Assembly (NCBI GenBank): GCA_963556195.1
Contig: OY744520.1
Span: 156,048,107-156,112,106 of the forward strand
Reading direction: 5' to 3'
DNA: 64,000 bases
DNA from: Sepiola atlantica
Taxonomy: Eukaryota; Mollusca; Cephalopoda; Sepiida; Sepiolidae
Position 1 is the first letter of the stretch, and each line of letters opens with the position of its first letter. Both the position numbers and the translations under genes were made by a program. Shown in pieces: positions 35,945 through 49,905 of this stretch. The notes below the pieces were generated by a model. It had not been told where the DNA came from, did no database searches, and was given only the letters and a program-made list of their open reading frames with translations.

Positions 35945-36292
35945 GGATTATCGAATGAGCGGAAGAAAAAAAAGTATGTACCCATCAGTTCCAAACTGTG
36001 GGTATATTCTTTCTGCTTGCCAGAGACGGTTTACGTATGTGACCGCTTCGAGAATCTTCAGGTGATTTTTCGAGCGGGCCCTGTGCAAGACAGTAAATGC
36101 CTCACCCGTAGGTCCCTCAGTGCATAAATGGCACTCCAATAAATGGTCCCCGATGGCCGACTCATGAGCTTGTAAACGCCCGGATGTCGCTCACTGTCTG
36201 TGCCTACGTATCGAGAGGGGGATGTGTTGGGAATCTGTGACCTCTAATCGCTGAATGGTACGCCCCACGTAGTCAGCCTCACACTGGCCACA
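35945..36292 (-). pseudogene. Penelope-like element GIY-YIG endonuclease relic
   Basis: Reading the minus strand from 36292, there is a Cys-X2-Cys pair followed by Asp-Tyr-Val-Gly-Arg-Thr, the YIG half of a GIY-YIG nuclease, then Gln-Arg-Leu-Glu. After two frameshifts come Ala-Ile-Gly-Asp-His-Leu-Leu-Glu, a Cys-X2-Cys, Phe-Thr-Val-Leu-His-Arg-Ala-Arg-Ser-Lys and Leu-Lys-Ile-Leu-Glu-Ala-Val. This order fits the C-terminal endonuclease of Penelope-like retroelements. No RT part is present upstream, because the (TA)n array at 36298 starts there. It is a 5'-truncated, dead fragment. Confidence 0.65.
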
Positions 36293-36296
36293 AAAA

Positions 36297-36297
<1 letters not shown>

Positions 36298-36341
<44 letters not shown>

Positions 36342-36349
36342 AAATAATA

Positions 36350-36440
<91 letters not shown>
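36298..36440. repeat. (TA)n array ending in (GA)n
   Basis: TA blocks broken by CATAAAATAAT and TTTATA, then AGAGAG for about 20 bp. Confidence 0.95.
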
Positions 36441-37128
36441 GTAAGTAAAAGTTCAATTTAATTCTAAAATCAAGATTTTTTTAGAAAATTCTAACAAAAC
36501 ATATTTTAAAACTAACAGCTTACAAAGTAAATTATATTACGAATCGTATAACTTAAAGTAAACCAAATCACATTATAATGTCAATATTGGGTCTATACAT
36601 CTCAAAGCTCATCGGAAAAAAGTACATAAAAAGTTCACAATTTGAAAATGACAATGTATATTGACATGGAATACGTAATATGCATGAGTTAAACTTTAGA
36701 CTCACATGCGATCCTCAGAGGTCCGCCATCTTGAATCAACAGTTCAAAGTTAGCAACATAAATCAAGCCGCCTATTCCAGCAATTTCCATTTTTTATTTT
36801 TTTTATTTTAACAAGTTATACTTATTGTTTATCATTTAAATACTTAACTTAAAATAGTTCTCATAAAAAAATTTACTTGATGAGTATTGTGAGTGTATAT
36901 TGACTTGAATACGAAACTAAGTGCGGAGTTAATATATATTTTGTATTCCATTACAATAAGTGTTTTATTATATCATTCTCTATACGATAACGTAGGTTAT
37001 ACTATCATATTGGGTACTATTTAAAATAATGTTTTTTTTAACCTTTATGTAAAAATGTCTTTATGATTTTGCGCTCTATACAATGAGTTAACGTTTAAAA
37101 TATCAAGTTTTTAAGTTACGAATAATTA

Positions 37129-37130
<2 letters not shown>
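36441..37130. other. AT-rich noncoding spacer
   Basis: Nothing recognised. Confidence 0.45.

Positions 37131-37207
<77 letters not shown>
37131..37207. repeat. (TA)n microsatellite
   Basis: Pure TA array. Confidence 0.95.
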
Positions 37208-37210
<3 letters not shown>

Positions 37211-37311
37211 AATTGACTAACAAGCAAAGTAGTTTTCTAACGCAGGACTTGCGACTAAAAGTGTTGTTTTTCTTTGTTGTTTATATAGTTTTAATGGTTG
37301 AACAGCTTCAA

Positions 37312-37313
<2 letters not shown>

Positions 37314-37401
<88 letters not shown>
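37314..37401. repeat. (TA)n microsatellite
   Basis: TA array with one CATA interruption. Confidence 0.95.
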
Positions 37402-37869
<468 letters not shown>

Positions 37870-40800
37870 GTTACTCCTCCTACTCTCTGTTCGACCTATT
37901 GTGAAGTTGAGATTATCCGTATCGACATAAAAGTATAGCCTGCAGGTGGTATAATTGAACTATGATTACTGAAAAACAAAATTAATAACTTTAAATCTGT
38001 TTTCATATTGAAATCAGGTACTCTGCGTTGTTTCATGTCAAAAGCCACATTCCAATCATCAGTCGAGAGATCGACACATAGCTGACACACTTTTAAGTGC
38101 TCTAAAACCATATGAACTTTTCAGAGAGAAAACCTAATAGTGCAAATAACTATTTGATCTCTTTTCCTTCGCTTCTCATCATTCTTTTCTTCCATAATCT
38201 ATAATTTGATGTTTATATAATCATTTCAACAGCACAAATGCAACAAGAAACATTATTACCTTTGGAGCTAATGTACTCAGATTGTACGCTGTATATTCTG
38301 TTATGAGAACGTGTCAGTCAGTGTTCGATGTTTATTTCTTACCTATGAAATCTATAGAAAGTGAAGACACGTTTCAGTAGAAAAAAAGATAGCAAATAAA
38401 TTTATAGCTGTAATAATTTCGTAACAACAACATCAATACACTAGTTGTTGTTTATGAACACTGTGCTTGTAAGCAGCTTTTTAATTGTTATAAAGGGTCA
38501 TGGACTACGGAGAGAATGTACCATTGCTAGCTCTATGAAGAGTATATAATCCTGAGGATTGCTTTTGTCACTTAGATTTTAAACAAAGCCATCGGACGTT
38601 ATCAGCGAGAATAGCGAGAGTTTAATAGTAAACGTTTGTTGCAAGAATGCAAGTTAAATTGAAATAGTTATCGAATGAAACGGTCAGTATTGGCATGTAT
38701 TAGAAGACTTTCGGCCACTAAAACTCTGTTAAGAAAGTTTCTTGTGTGCTCATGCCAGTACACATAACCAGATAACACTTAATAAGCATAGATACATCGC
38801 AATAAATGTGCCTTGTGTAAAAACAATTAGATATATAGGTAAAATCTTACAAGAGGTCTGGAACTGTAAGGGTATATATGTGAAATAACTACATAATTTG
38901 ACACCTCCTTTCAGCCATAGAAAATGGTCCTGAAGAGTTTAGAAGAATGGAAAGACTGAAGGGAGGAGAACTCTATTCATGAATCAATTGGGAGGTCGAG
39001 GAGAGTATAGATCCTAAGGAGACTTATTATCACTCAGATCCCAGAGAGGGGCATCTACCGTTACGAGCGAGAAAGACATGGTAAATGGATATTTCGAGAT
39101 CGCAAAATGGTTTATATGATGCCCGAAAGAATCGAAAAGTGCAGGAAAGGGAGTCATCATTAAAACATGGGAGTAAACCTTGTGTTTTTATAAGTAAACG
39201 AAGAGTCGGAAAGTCTTGTAGTAGAATAACTAATGAATAAGAAATACTATTTATAATTAATTTCACTGCCAGGGATATTCTGGAAGTCTTTTAGTTAAAA
39301 CAAATATTAAAAAAAGGGTTCAATGATTGTTGGAATACGTCACATATTTCGCAAAAAATGATTGATGTTATCATGGCCGCCAGTGATTAAAAGTTTTAAT
39401 TCTATGTGTTATTAACTTAATCATTTCATGAATAATAATTCATATTTCAACGTGTGTGTAAGTTTATTTTTAATGACCTTTCTAACGATACTTAATCACC
39501 ATCAATATAATGGTACATGTCTTTATTTGGAGAGGAGCAAGAATAAAAATAGAAGAAATTTCTACTTCTTATCTGGGGGGGGGGGCTAAAAAGTCAACGA
39601 AGAAATTACTATATTTATTGAAAGAGGAGAAATGCAAATCAAAAGAAAATGCAAAAGTAAACATTTCTGTGTATTTAATTTTTTTTGGTGTGGGGGGGGA
39701 AGAGTGGGGGTTCGAAAAACAAACGTAATTTTAGAGTGAGAATTCAACATAAATAAGTGTAATTAATCCCCGAAATATCCTTTTTAAATGATGGCAACCA
39801 GCCGACATTTAGGACCTAATTTCGTTCCTTATATTACTAGATCGATCTTCTAACAACTAGGCGATGGCGGTAGAAAAGGGGTCAATATATAGTGTGGTGT
39901 ACCATGACTTTGGACGGCTAGGCGATATGGCAACATCGTTTGCTTTAGGCGGCTAGGCGATCTTTGCACGACTTTATGTGACGACGAGAATATGTGTGAC
40001 AACATGTTCACGTATGTGCAATCTCGTCTAGTTATCGCCGGTGAGCAATCATCGCTTGACGATAGTCATTGTCGTCTGCTTCTGGGGCTGGCTGGCTGTT
40101 TGGTCGGGACCATCGTGCTGTAAATCAAAATGTAATACTGGAACAAATCATTTTACTTTTTATATAAACATATACTTTATTATATTTCGAAAAGAAACAT
40201 CTCAAAGCGCGCGACAAACGCTTCTTCTTCGCTCAAATTCCGAAACCAGTCTCTGAATGTTCAATCTCTTTACCAAAGAGAGAGAGAGAGAGAGTGGGGT
40301 GAGAGAGAGAAAGAGAAAGAAAGAGAAAGAGAGAGAGGGGGAATACAGCTATCATCGTTGTACGCCTTGTCAAATGTTATGTTTTGATAACTGTTTTTTT
40401 CGAACGACGACACTCTGATCTCTAAACCCATGACATGCACCTGTCATGTAATTGGTTTGACACCGACCTTCAGTCCTTCAAAAATATAACTGCACTCAGT
40501 GATCTCAAAACGCAGAGAATTACTGTTTTTAAAAATAAGTCTGACATAAGGATTACGAATATAAAGGGGATCACTTAGCTCCCCAACAGCTCAAGCATTG
40601 GGCCACAGTGGTATCATTGCGGCGAGTGTATTGTATCTGCGTATCCAGCATGAGCTTCGTTTTTATTTTGTTCATCGCTTTCAAAAGTAATGTAACACAC
40701 AATAAAATAACGTATGGGGTTAATTGCTTATACAGATTTTTCAAAAATAGTTTATTTAACGTGAAAAGTTTCTTTTAACATGCTGTAACTCATTTCAATT

Positions 40801-41944
40801 TTTATTCCATAACATTTGGGATGAACTCCATCGAGAGTTTGTAATCCTTAAAGAAAATCAGAATTTACGTTTCAAATTGATGACTGTATAACCTGAAATT
40901 AAAGTTATTGTATTTCTGCCATATTGTTGTTTTCCTTGTGTCAGAAATATTGCTTAAAATTGCGTGGACAAGTCATACTGCGAATAAATATAGAAAAGTA
41001 AAATTAAGTGAATACGTAAATTATAGGTACCTCTATTATTCTACTCAAAACAATGACAAATGTGTATTTTTTAATGCTGTAACTGTATAAACAAGTTACT
41101 TTAAAGAAAAGATTGTTTTAAATAAAATAGCGTAAGGAACAGTTTCCATGTAAATAAATAATCGCTTAATAGTACACTAAAAATAATACTCTAATGGAAG
41201 TCACGGTATAAAGACATCGACACACACAGAACGCATTATTTGTGACATAAAAACTACTTCAGAGAATTTGAATAATATTAGAATGTGTGTTTTATAGCCC
41301 GAAGCAATGGAGTAACTACCATTGTTCGAATTATAATGAAATTGACACACACAAACAAATGGCAGCGTATGACCTAAAATAATTAACGAAATAAAAACTC
41401 AGATTTGTTCTAAAATATTTAAAACTGAAATCGGTGGTGTGATTCATGTAAATTTAGAAAACGAGGTGTTTTATTGTAAATCTAGGCCGCAGCAGTTTCA
41501 GTTGAATTTTCTGATATTTCCTTGAATTAAATTATTTTTAATTTACAAAATGCTTGTTTTCAAACATCATTTTGAAAGTTAATTTCGCGAAAGAAAAAAA
41601 ATCAGATTTGTTAAAAATATTGTAAATTGAAATTTGGGTAGTGATTCATGTGAATTGAAAAAACGCACTATTTTTTAATAGATGCATGAATAGTGCCTTA
41701 TTGAAGTGTTTTCCTTTTATATATGAGTGAAGTCAGAAGTATCGAATTATAGGTAATAATTACTCCCACATAAAATTATACTAGAAAATCATATAGTTAG
41801 ATGATTGAATATAGAAAATCGATCAAAAGTATTTTTTAAATTTCTGACAGAACGGACTAATATGTGCTGTATGTGACTCACAGAACGCATTTGTATGTCA
41901 GGCTGTTGTTAAAAGAGCTATCGAGGGGAATACTGATTTTACTG
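37870..41944. other. Long noncoding stretch, no gene recognised
   Basis: Contains G-rich runs at 39578 and 39690, a short degenerate repeat (CTAGGCGAT at 39855, 39916 and 39951) and a (GA)n tract at 40277-40340. The 71-codon ORF at 40041-40256 starts with a hydrophobic stretch, but no supporting signal was found. No splice-like coding exon could be argued. Confidence 0.4.
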
Positions 41945-42204
41945 TACAGGGTGTTCGAAATAAATGTTATACTTTATTAAAAATAAGTGATATTTTAGCC
42001 AATAATTTATGTATTCTCAAAATGTTAAGTGTATTTCTTATAGCGAGTTTAGCCAAACACAGCTCAAAGAAGCTGTTCTAAGCCTCCATCATTGCTTCTA
42101 CAGGGTACCGGATGCTTGAGCAAGGTGTCTTTTGTGAGACGACCCAACATCAGTTCGATACCGGCAATTTGAAAAGTTATCTAGTTTGTCCCGAATACAC
42201 TGTA
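41945..42204. mobile_element. Short mariner-type MITE
   Basis: A 256-bp element, 41947-42202. The left end reads CAGGGTGTTCGAAATAAAT inward and the right end, on the other strand, CAGTGTATTCGGGACAAAC, which is 13 of 19 identical. TA flanks both ends (41945-41946 and 42203-42204), the target duplication of Tc1/mariner elements. There is no transposase coding inside. Confidence 0.65.
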
Positions 42205-42212
42205 TATTTTAG

Positions 42213-44308
<2,096 letters not shown>

Positions 44309-44401
<93 letters not shown>

Positions 44402-44404
44402 TAC

Positions 44405-44458
<54 letters not shown>
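44309..44458. repeat. (AAT)n microsatellite between two LINE copies
   Basis: About 50 AAT units with one GATACT interruption near 44400. Confidence 0.95.
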
Positions 44459-44459
<1 letters not shown>

Positions 44460-44705
44460 TTGTCCATTCAGATGGCTTTAAACTCACAACAACAGATCTG
44501 ATAAAGATTGTAGACCGTGAGAGGCGCTACAAATACTTGGGAATTCTGGAAGCGGATAAGATCAAAAACAAGAGAATGAAAAACAAGGTCACAGCTTGGT
44601 ACAACAGAAGAGTAAGGAGTATTTTTAAATCACATCTCCACAGTCGAAATACAATCTCTGCTATCAATGCCAGAGCAGTAGCTATCACGCGAGGTAAATC
44701 GTACT
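44459..44705 (+). pseudogene. Dong/R4-like LINE internal fragment (copy 6)
   Basis: An open stretch encodes Tyr-Lys-Tyr-Leu-Gly-Ile-Leu-Glu-Ala-Asp-Lys near 44528, then Asn-Arg-Arg-Val-Arg and Ala-Ile-Asn-Ala-Arg-Ala-Val. This corresponds to 42540-42710 of copy 5 and is better preserved. It is truncated at both ends; the left end coincides with the (AAT)n array. Confidence 0.75.
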
Positions 44706-45139
44706 AGAACAACTGAAACAATTAATCGAGGTGAAACTTAGAACAAAAAACAATAAACAAAATTTTTAAAATACCAGAGTTAATGATCAAGTAAAGTCTT
44801 AAATAAACGCGAGATAGATTTTACTTAAGGATATAAACTAATACTCCTCATTTTCATTATCTCTCTTTCGCCCTTGCTGTTGGTCTCTCCCTTCCTTTTT
44901 CTCTCTCTCATTAGCCACACATTTTTTTAAAGATTTCTTGGGCCATTGATGATTGTGTGAAGAAATAGTTTTGTGGATAATAAAAGAGTTAATGAGATGC
45001 TGACAACTCTTCGATTATTTATTTTCACAAAATATAAACAAATTACATTCGGAACATATTAGGCACAAGACCCTCAAACGTGTGGATAAAATGAATGGTG
45101 TTGGTCATCCTTGGTCAAAAATGATAGAAATGTCTATCC
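44706..45139. other. Noncoding spacer
   Basis: A C/T-rich tract at about 44865-44915. Nothing else recognised. Confidence 0.45.
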
Positions 45140-46352
45140 TAATCTTAACTTAATTAAGTAATGTCGTTTTTGTCCAATAAATTTATTTTATCTGAAACAT
45201 TTACATTGCGGAATTTTTGATTTTTACAATAATCTCCCTTATTTTCTATGACTTCTGTCAAACGATCAACGAGCTTCTTGATGCCTTGTTCAAAAATGTT
45301 ATCTGATTTTTAGGAGAAAAATAAATTCAAGTCATTTTTTAGTTGGTCGTCATTTTCATAAATGTTATTCTTTAAGTAATACTGGAATGACCGGAAAATA
45401 TAGTATTCGGATGGAGTGAAGTCAAGTGAATAAACCGGATGAAGCAAATTTTTCGAAGTGAAACTCATGACTTTTTCTGAGTAAGTTTTGCTTTGTGACG
45501 TCTCGTGTTATCATGCTGAAGCACTATGCCCTTCCTATTGAGGTCGTTTTACCGCTGTGGTTGTTTGGTTAAGCTTTATTAACCTATAATGAATCAGTCC
45601 TCTAATGTCCCACCATAAAGAGAGCATAACCTTCTCTGGGTGTAGTCCTTGTTTGGAACAGACTGTGGACTTTGGTTTCGGTTGCAAGCATTGACATTTG
45701 CGTTGGACATTCTTGTAAAGAACCCATCCAGTCACAATTCTTAGCAGACATGGTTCTCGATGATTCCTGGAAAGCAAAGATGTGCAAAAAGTCAATCTTT
45801 GATTTCGTTGAGCGTCGGTCAAATCGTGGCGAACCTAAAGTCAAGGTTTTGAAACTTTTTCTAACACATAAAGGCATGGAATAATTTTGGTATTGGTAAT
45901 ATTGAATTGTTGAATAAATTCTCTGCTGGTTAACTTTGGATTGGCCTTCAAAGCGTCTATAATGGCGTCTTTATCAATAGATGTTAGCCTTCCCTAACGT
46001 CGTCGATCTGACAGGTTAAAGTATCGAGAAGAAAAGTTTGCAAACCACCGCTGACATTTTCGATCATTCAGAACATTTATCCCATAGACAGTTCCAATAT
46101 TCCTTGTAGCTTTTGCAGCTGACTTTTCTTTTTTGAATTTATAGAACATGCAGTGTCTCGGATGCTCCTCACTGATATACATTTTTGACGGCTGACACCG
46201 TTAAACTTAATATTTGTCAACTAATTACTATATCTGAAAAGCAAAGAAAGATATTAAGACATCATTTCACCAAATAATCTAAAACTGTGTACAACTTAGG
46301 AGGCTGCAAAGTGATGAAGTAAAAAATACGACATTACTATCTTTGCAACCCG
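45140..46352 (-). pseudogene. mariner-family transposase gene, inactive
   Basis: Cut-and-paste transposase on the minus strand. The N-terminal helix-turn-helix part (46182 down to about 45990) includes Cys-Gln-Arg-Trp-Phe-Ala-Asn-Phe, typical of mariner. The catalytic domain follows: Arg-Ile-Val-Thr-Gly then Trp-Val-Leu-Tyr, Leu-His-Pro-Glu-Lys-Val-Met-Leu-Ser-Leu-Trp-Trp, and Gln-His-Asp-Asn-Thr-Arg-Arg-His-Lys-Ala near 45510. The first catalytic aspartate is missing: the three codons expected between Thr-Gly and Trp are absent. Terminal inverted repeats are indicated by AGTAATGTCGTTTTT at 45157 and its inverted counterpart AGTAATGTCGTATTTTT ending at 46338. The outer boundaries are approximate. 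Other stops and shifts confirm that it is inactive. Confidence 0.85.
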
Positions 46353-46519
46353 ATATTTTTTGTTCATAAATATATTTTTTTACATCAATTTATTGGATTA
46401 AAATGGCGAGTGGGATCTTAGCCAAAATGCCAAGAAACTATAAAAAAAACATCATGTTTTTATGACTAAGCAAAATAAACTGATTTTATCTATTATTGTA
46501 TAATCTTTTGTCTGCGGAT
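46353..46519. other. Noncoding spacer
   Basis: Nothing recognised. Confidence 0.4.
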
Positions 46520-47060
46520 AGGCTAGTTAGTATAAGTTCTTTTGTCATAAGACCGTCTTCTCGGAAATTACTTCTACTTTTTTTTTAAGTTGTGGGGGTA
46601 ATCCTCCCAGGTATTGCATCATCCTGTAGTGAAAGGTTAATGTAGTATATGTTCTTTTGTTTTGTCATGAGACCATCTTCTCAGAAACTACCTTCTCTTT
46701 TTGCGGGGTGGGAATGAGGATGAGGATGTAGTTCAGTATTTTTTCTGTTGCCATGATACCATACTCAGAGGCATTACGTTTTTTCAGAAATGTGTGTAGT
46801 ATATGTTCGTTATATAATCCTCTTGGATATTGCCTCCTTCTTTAGTGGTTAATGAGGAGATCCAGCGATATATTAACTCTTTTATTTTGGAAGGGTTACT
46901 GTAGTACCTGTTATGTGGTCATGATACTAGATTACAATAGATTTAGCTCCTCCTTTAAGAATTAGTTAGCTATATGTTCGTTATATCATGCTCTCAGTTA
47001 TTACCTCCTCCTCCTTTGGGGATCAGTGTATGTAGTTCGTTCTTCGTGATATCTCTAAAA
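46520..47060. repeat. Degenerate minisatellite, about seven units of 60-110 bp
   Basis: Phrases of the form GTAGTATATGTTC, then TCATGA(G/T)ACC, then TCTCAGAAATTACCTCCTCC recur near 46527, 46640, 46727, 46796, 46911, 46972 and 47034. Units have drifted strongly and vary in length. Confidence 0.7.
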
Positions 47061-47604
47061 CGTAGCAAAATGAGACCGAAGTGAGCAGATATTTGCTAGT
47101 TCAGAAAAAAGTCAGTTTAATCGTAAAAATGTTTATCTTCCGAATCACTTTCATTTTACGGTTTCGTTTGTAGCTTCCATTTTCTGTTTATCAATGCGCG
47201 AATTAAAACCAATACTTTCATTTTTAAGCCTTCACAAAGAGGATGTCTGTGCTGAATCTCAACAAATTCGTAAAACCGATATTCCTCTTTATTATCCGCT
47301 TTCTCACTTTTCTAGGTGAGAATTTCAACTTTTATTTCTAAGGATTTTAAACATGCTCGACAATAATCTTTTCACATTAGCTTTACTTTCTGAGTTTCAC
47401 ATACAACTGGAAAGCAACAAAACACCACTGCATATATAGAAAATGCTAATATCATACAAAGCATATCGTTTACATCTTACGCATATGTATTTTTTAATGA
47501 ACAATGAAGAAATAATACATGTTAATGTAATTACCGACCATTAAATTGTTTAAAGTTTTTTTATGGCTTAATGTAAATATTAAATAAATGTTAATAGTAT
47601 TACT
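47061..47604. other. AT-rich noncoding spacer
   Basis: Nothing recognised. Confidence 0.45.
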
Positions 47605-48232
47605 GTTATTCACTAGCAGTTTTCACACAGGTCGTCATCAGGAATTGCTTACTGACAGTAACCGATGGTGCTACTTGGAGTTTTAGCGATTATGAGTCCC
47701 TGCAGATTCCCACTCGTCTCAGCCTCTATTAATAACCATTGCAAATGAGTCTATGGTATCACAATACCTGCTTACTATTGATTACTTGCTGGCAACAAGC
47801 ATTGGTAATAAGCTTCAAAAATATTCTAGTACTCTCTCCACTCTTCTAGTTCATGTATGGTTAGTGTTCACCCTCCCCAGTTTGTCTATCCTCCTTGAAC
47901 CTTTCCGACAGTCTGTGTTGTATCAACCGATACTAATACGATTGGGGGGAGTTCATAAGATTTCTTGAAGTTTCAGTTGTCTCAGGTCTACGAGTCCCCA
48001 CAATGTCTTAGTACTCTCAGCATTCTTCCAGTAGAGGTCTGGGATGTGTTCTCCCTTCTCGGTTTTTCCATTCTACTTTTACTTTCACGCCTATTTCGTG
48101 TGGTATCAGCCTAAGCTGATGCCATATTAAAGAGTCAGGGAGAGGCAGATGTCTTGTAGTTTTAGTTCTCTCGAGTTCACGTTCATTTAAATACCCGAAT
48201 TATTGACTGGGAGACTTAAGCAGTTAAAACAA
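47605..48232 (-). mobile_element. Dong/R4-like LINE 3' UTR (copy 7)
   Basis: Starts on the plus strand with CACTAGCAGTTTTCACACAG, the reverse complement of the family 3' end, and continues through the shared UTR blocks. No coding part. A further block (about 47990-48200) repeats the GTACTCTCNGCACTCTTCCAG segment, so this copy may itself be two fused tails. Confidence 0.65.
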
Positions 48233-49259
48233 AATTCTATTTATTATTATTTACTCACTAGGAGTTTTCACACAAGTCATTATCAGTGATTAGTCACGGA
48301 TAAAAATTAGAAATGTTCCTAGGAGTTTTCGTGACAGAAAGTCTCTTCAGAGTTTTAGCTCCAAGTGCCTCTTTCGACAACTCTTGCAAATCATTTTGCA
48401 TTATTGCAACAGTCGGTTGCCATTTATTCAATGATAGTTTTTTTTTCTCTGGAATTCAATGACAGTTGTTTTTTTATTTCATTTCAGTTCCAATAAGCCC
48501 CCTTTGGCCTTTAGTATTTTGCATAATTTTTCAGTGCGAGGAAGGTCTGGTTTTTACTTTCCTTGTGTTTGTGTGATATTTTTCTATAAATAGTGTTCTT
48601 TTTTATTCATCATTATCTGTGGCAGGTCAGCATCTGTTGGTTTTTACATTCAAAGATTGCCGTTCAAATTCCGACTATTTTCATCATTGCCGTTTATTGT
48701 ATGGTCTCAATTTCCCTCTTTTTATTCCAATTTTTCCTAGACTATTTTCACATTTATTTCTGGACTGTTCCTAATGCGCCTACAATTATTGGTATTATAG
48801 AGATTTACTTTCAGTTGGAAAGTTCGATATATGTGTTTTGTATTTCTTCATCTATTGTCTTCTCTTTCTGACTTGCTAGGACGATGAAATCTAAGATTTC
48901 GAACGTTTTTTTTATTGTTGACTGTTCATGTTTGGTCCCCTTTTTTTGAATTAACTTATCTGTATGTACGTCAACGTTCCAAAGTATTTTGTGGTTTTCA
49001 TTTTTTAATAGTGTATCTTCTTTATGCCTGTTCCATTTCTCTGCATGTTCAAAATGAAGGTGTTTGCATAATACCCAGTAGACTATCAAACTCATGCAGC
49101 CGTGTCTGCTTTTGTAATCTTTGGGCCTATTCTACATTAACTGTTTCCTTGGGTTTTGTCTAATTTAACTTTGATATAGGTGTTCTGATCGCATTCTTCT
49201 GTGCGGTTGTCGAGGACGATTCTATTTCTGTGTTAATGTGTCCTTTTCGTAGTAGTCCA

Positions 49260-49260
<1 letters not shown>
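48233..49260 (-). pseudogene. Dong/R4-like LINE, endonuclease part and 3' UTR (copy 8)
   Basis: A short (ATT)n at about 48240-48252 precedes the family 3' end CACTAGGAGTTTTCACACAAG. The minus-strand ORF 48811-49095 encodes the region between the CCHC finger and the endonuclease: Trp-Val-Leu-Cys-Lys-His-Leu-His-Phe-Glu, Glu-Lys-Trp-Asn-Arg-His, Lys-Ile-Leu-Trp-Asn-Val-Asp-Val-His-Thr-Asp-Lys. It ends with an endonuclease-like Ile-Leu-Asp-Phe-Ile-Val segment. This is one of the better preserved pieces. It ends at the (ATT)n array at 49261. Confidence 0.75.

Positions 49261-49322
<62 letters not shown>
49261..49322. repeat. (ATT)n microsatellite between two LINE copies
   Basis: About 20 pure ATT units, followed by the next copy's 3' end. 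Confidence 0.95.
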
Positions 49323-49905
49323 CATAATTTGTACTTACAAAGAGTTCTCACGCAGATCATCATCAGGGAGTTCTGAGTGATAACAAGTCTCCCCATATTT
49401 TCAATACACTCCATCTCCTTCGATAATCTTTGCAAATAACTTTGCGTTATCGCAACATCCGCTTACTATTGATTTCTCGCTGGCAGCGACCATTAGTATT
49501 TATATAGATTCGGGTGACTATAGCTTTCACAAGGTCCCAGTACTCTGTTCACTCTTCCAGTGGAGGTCTGATTAGTGCTCTCCCTCCTTGGGCTTTCCAT
49601 CCTACTTGACTTATTTAATGCGGTATCAGTCGAGGCTGATGTATTTATTCTTTTTTTTTGGATGAGGGGGTCACGGTTTGTAAGATGTATTGCAGCTTCA
49701 GTTCCCTTTGGTTCACGTGGCGTTCCTTTACATATTTTGTCTTACTTCTGTTGCAGTTTCTATGTGGCTTGTTAGTGTTTTAGTTTATGTTGCTTGTTTT
49801 GCCGCATCGATGATATTTCTTAAGATTTTAGCTGTTTCATCACTGCTGTCCGTTGTATAGTCTAACTCATCCACTTAATTCAAATTTATTTTAGTCTTAT
49901 TATCA
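49323..49905 (-). mobile_element. Dong/R4-like LINE 3' part (copy 9)
   Basis: Begins on the plus strand with ACTTACAAAGAGTTCTCACGC and shares the UTR blocks of the family. Truncated close to the end of the endonuclease region. No usable reading frame. Confidence 0.65.

Noticed and set aside
46520..47060. CRISPR-like array
   Set aside because: The units are unequal and diverged, there are no conserved short direct repeats with unique spacers, and the DNA is clearly from an animal.
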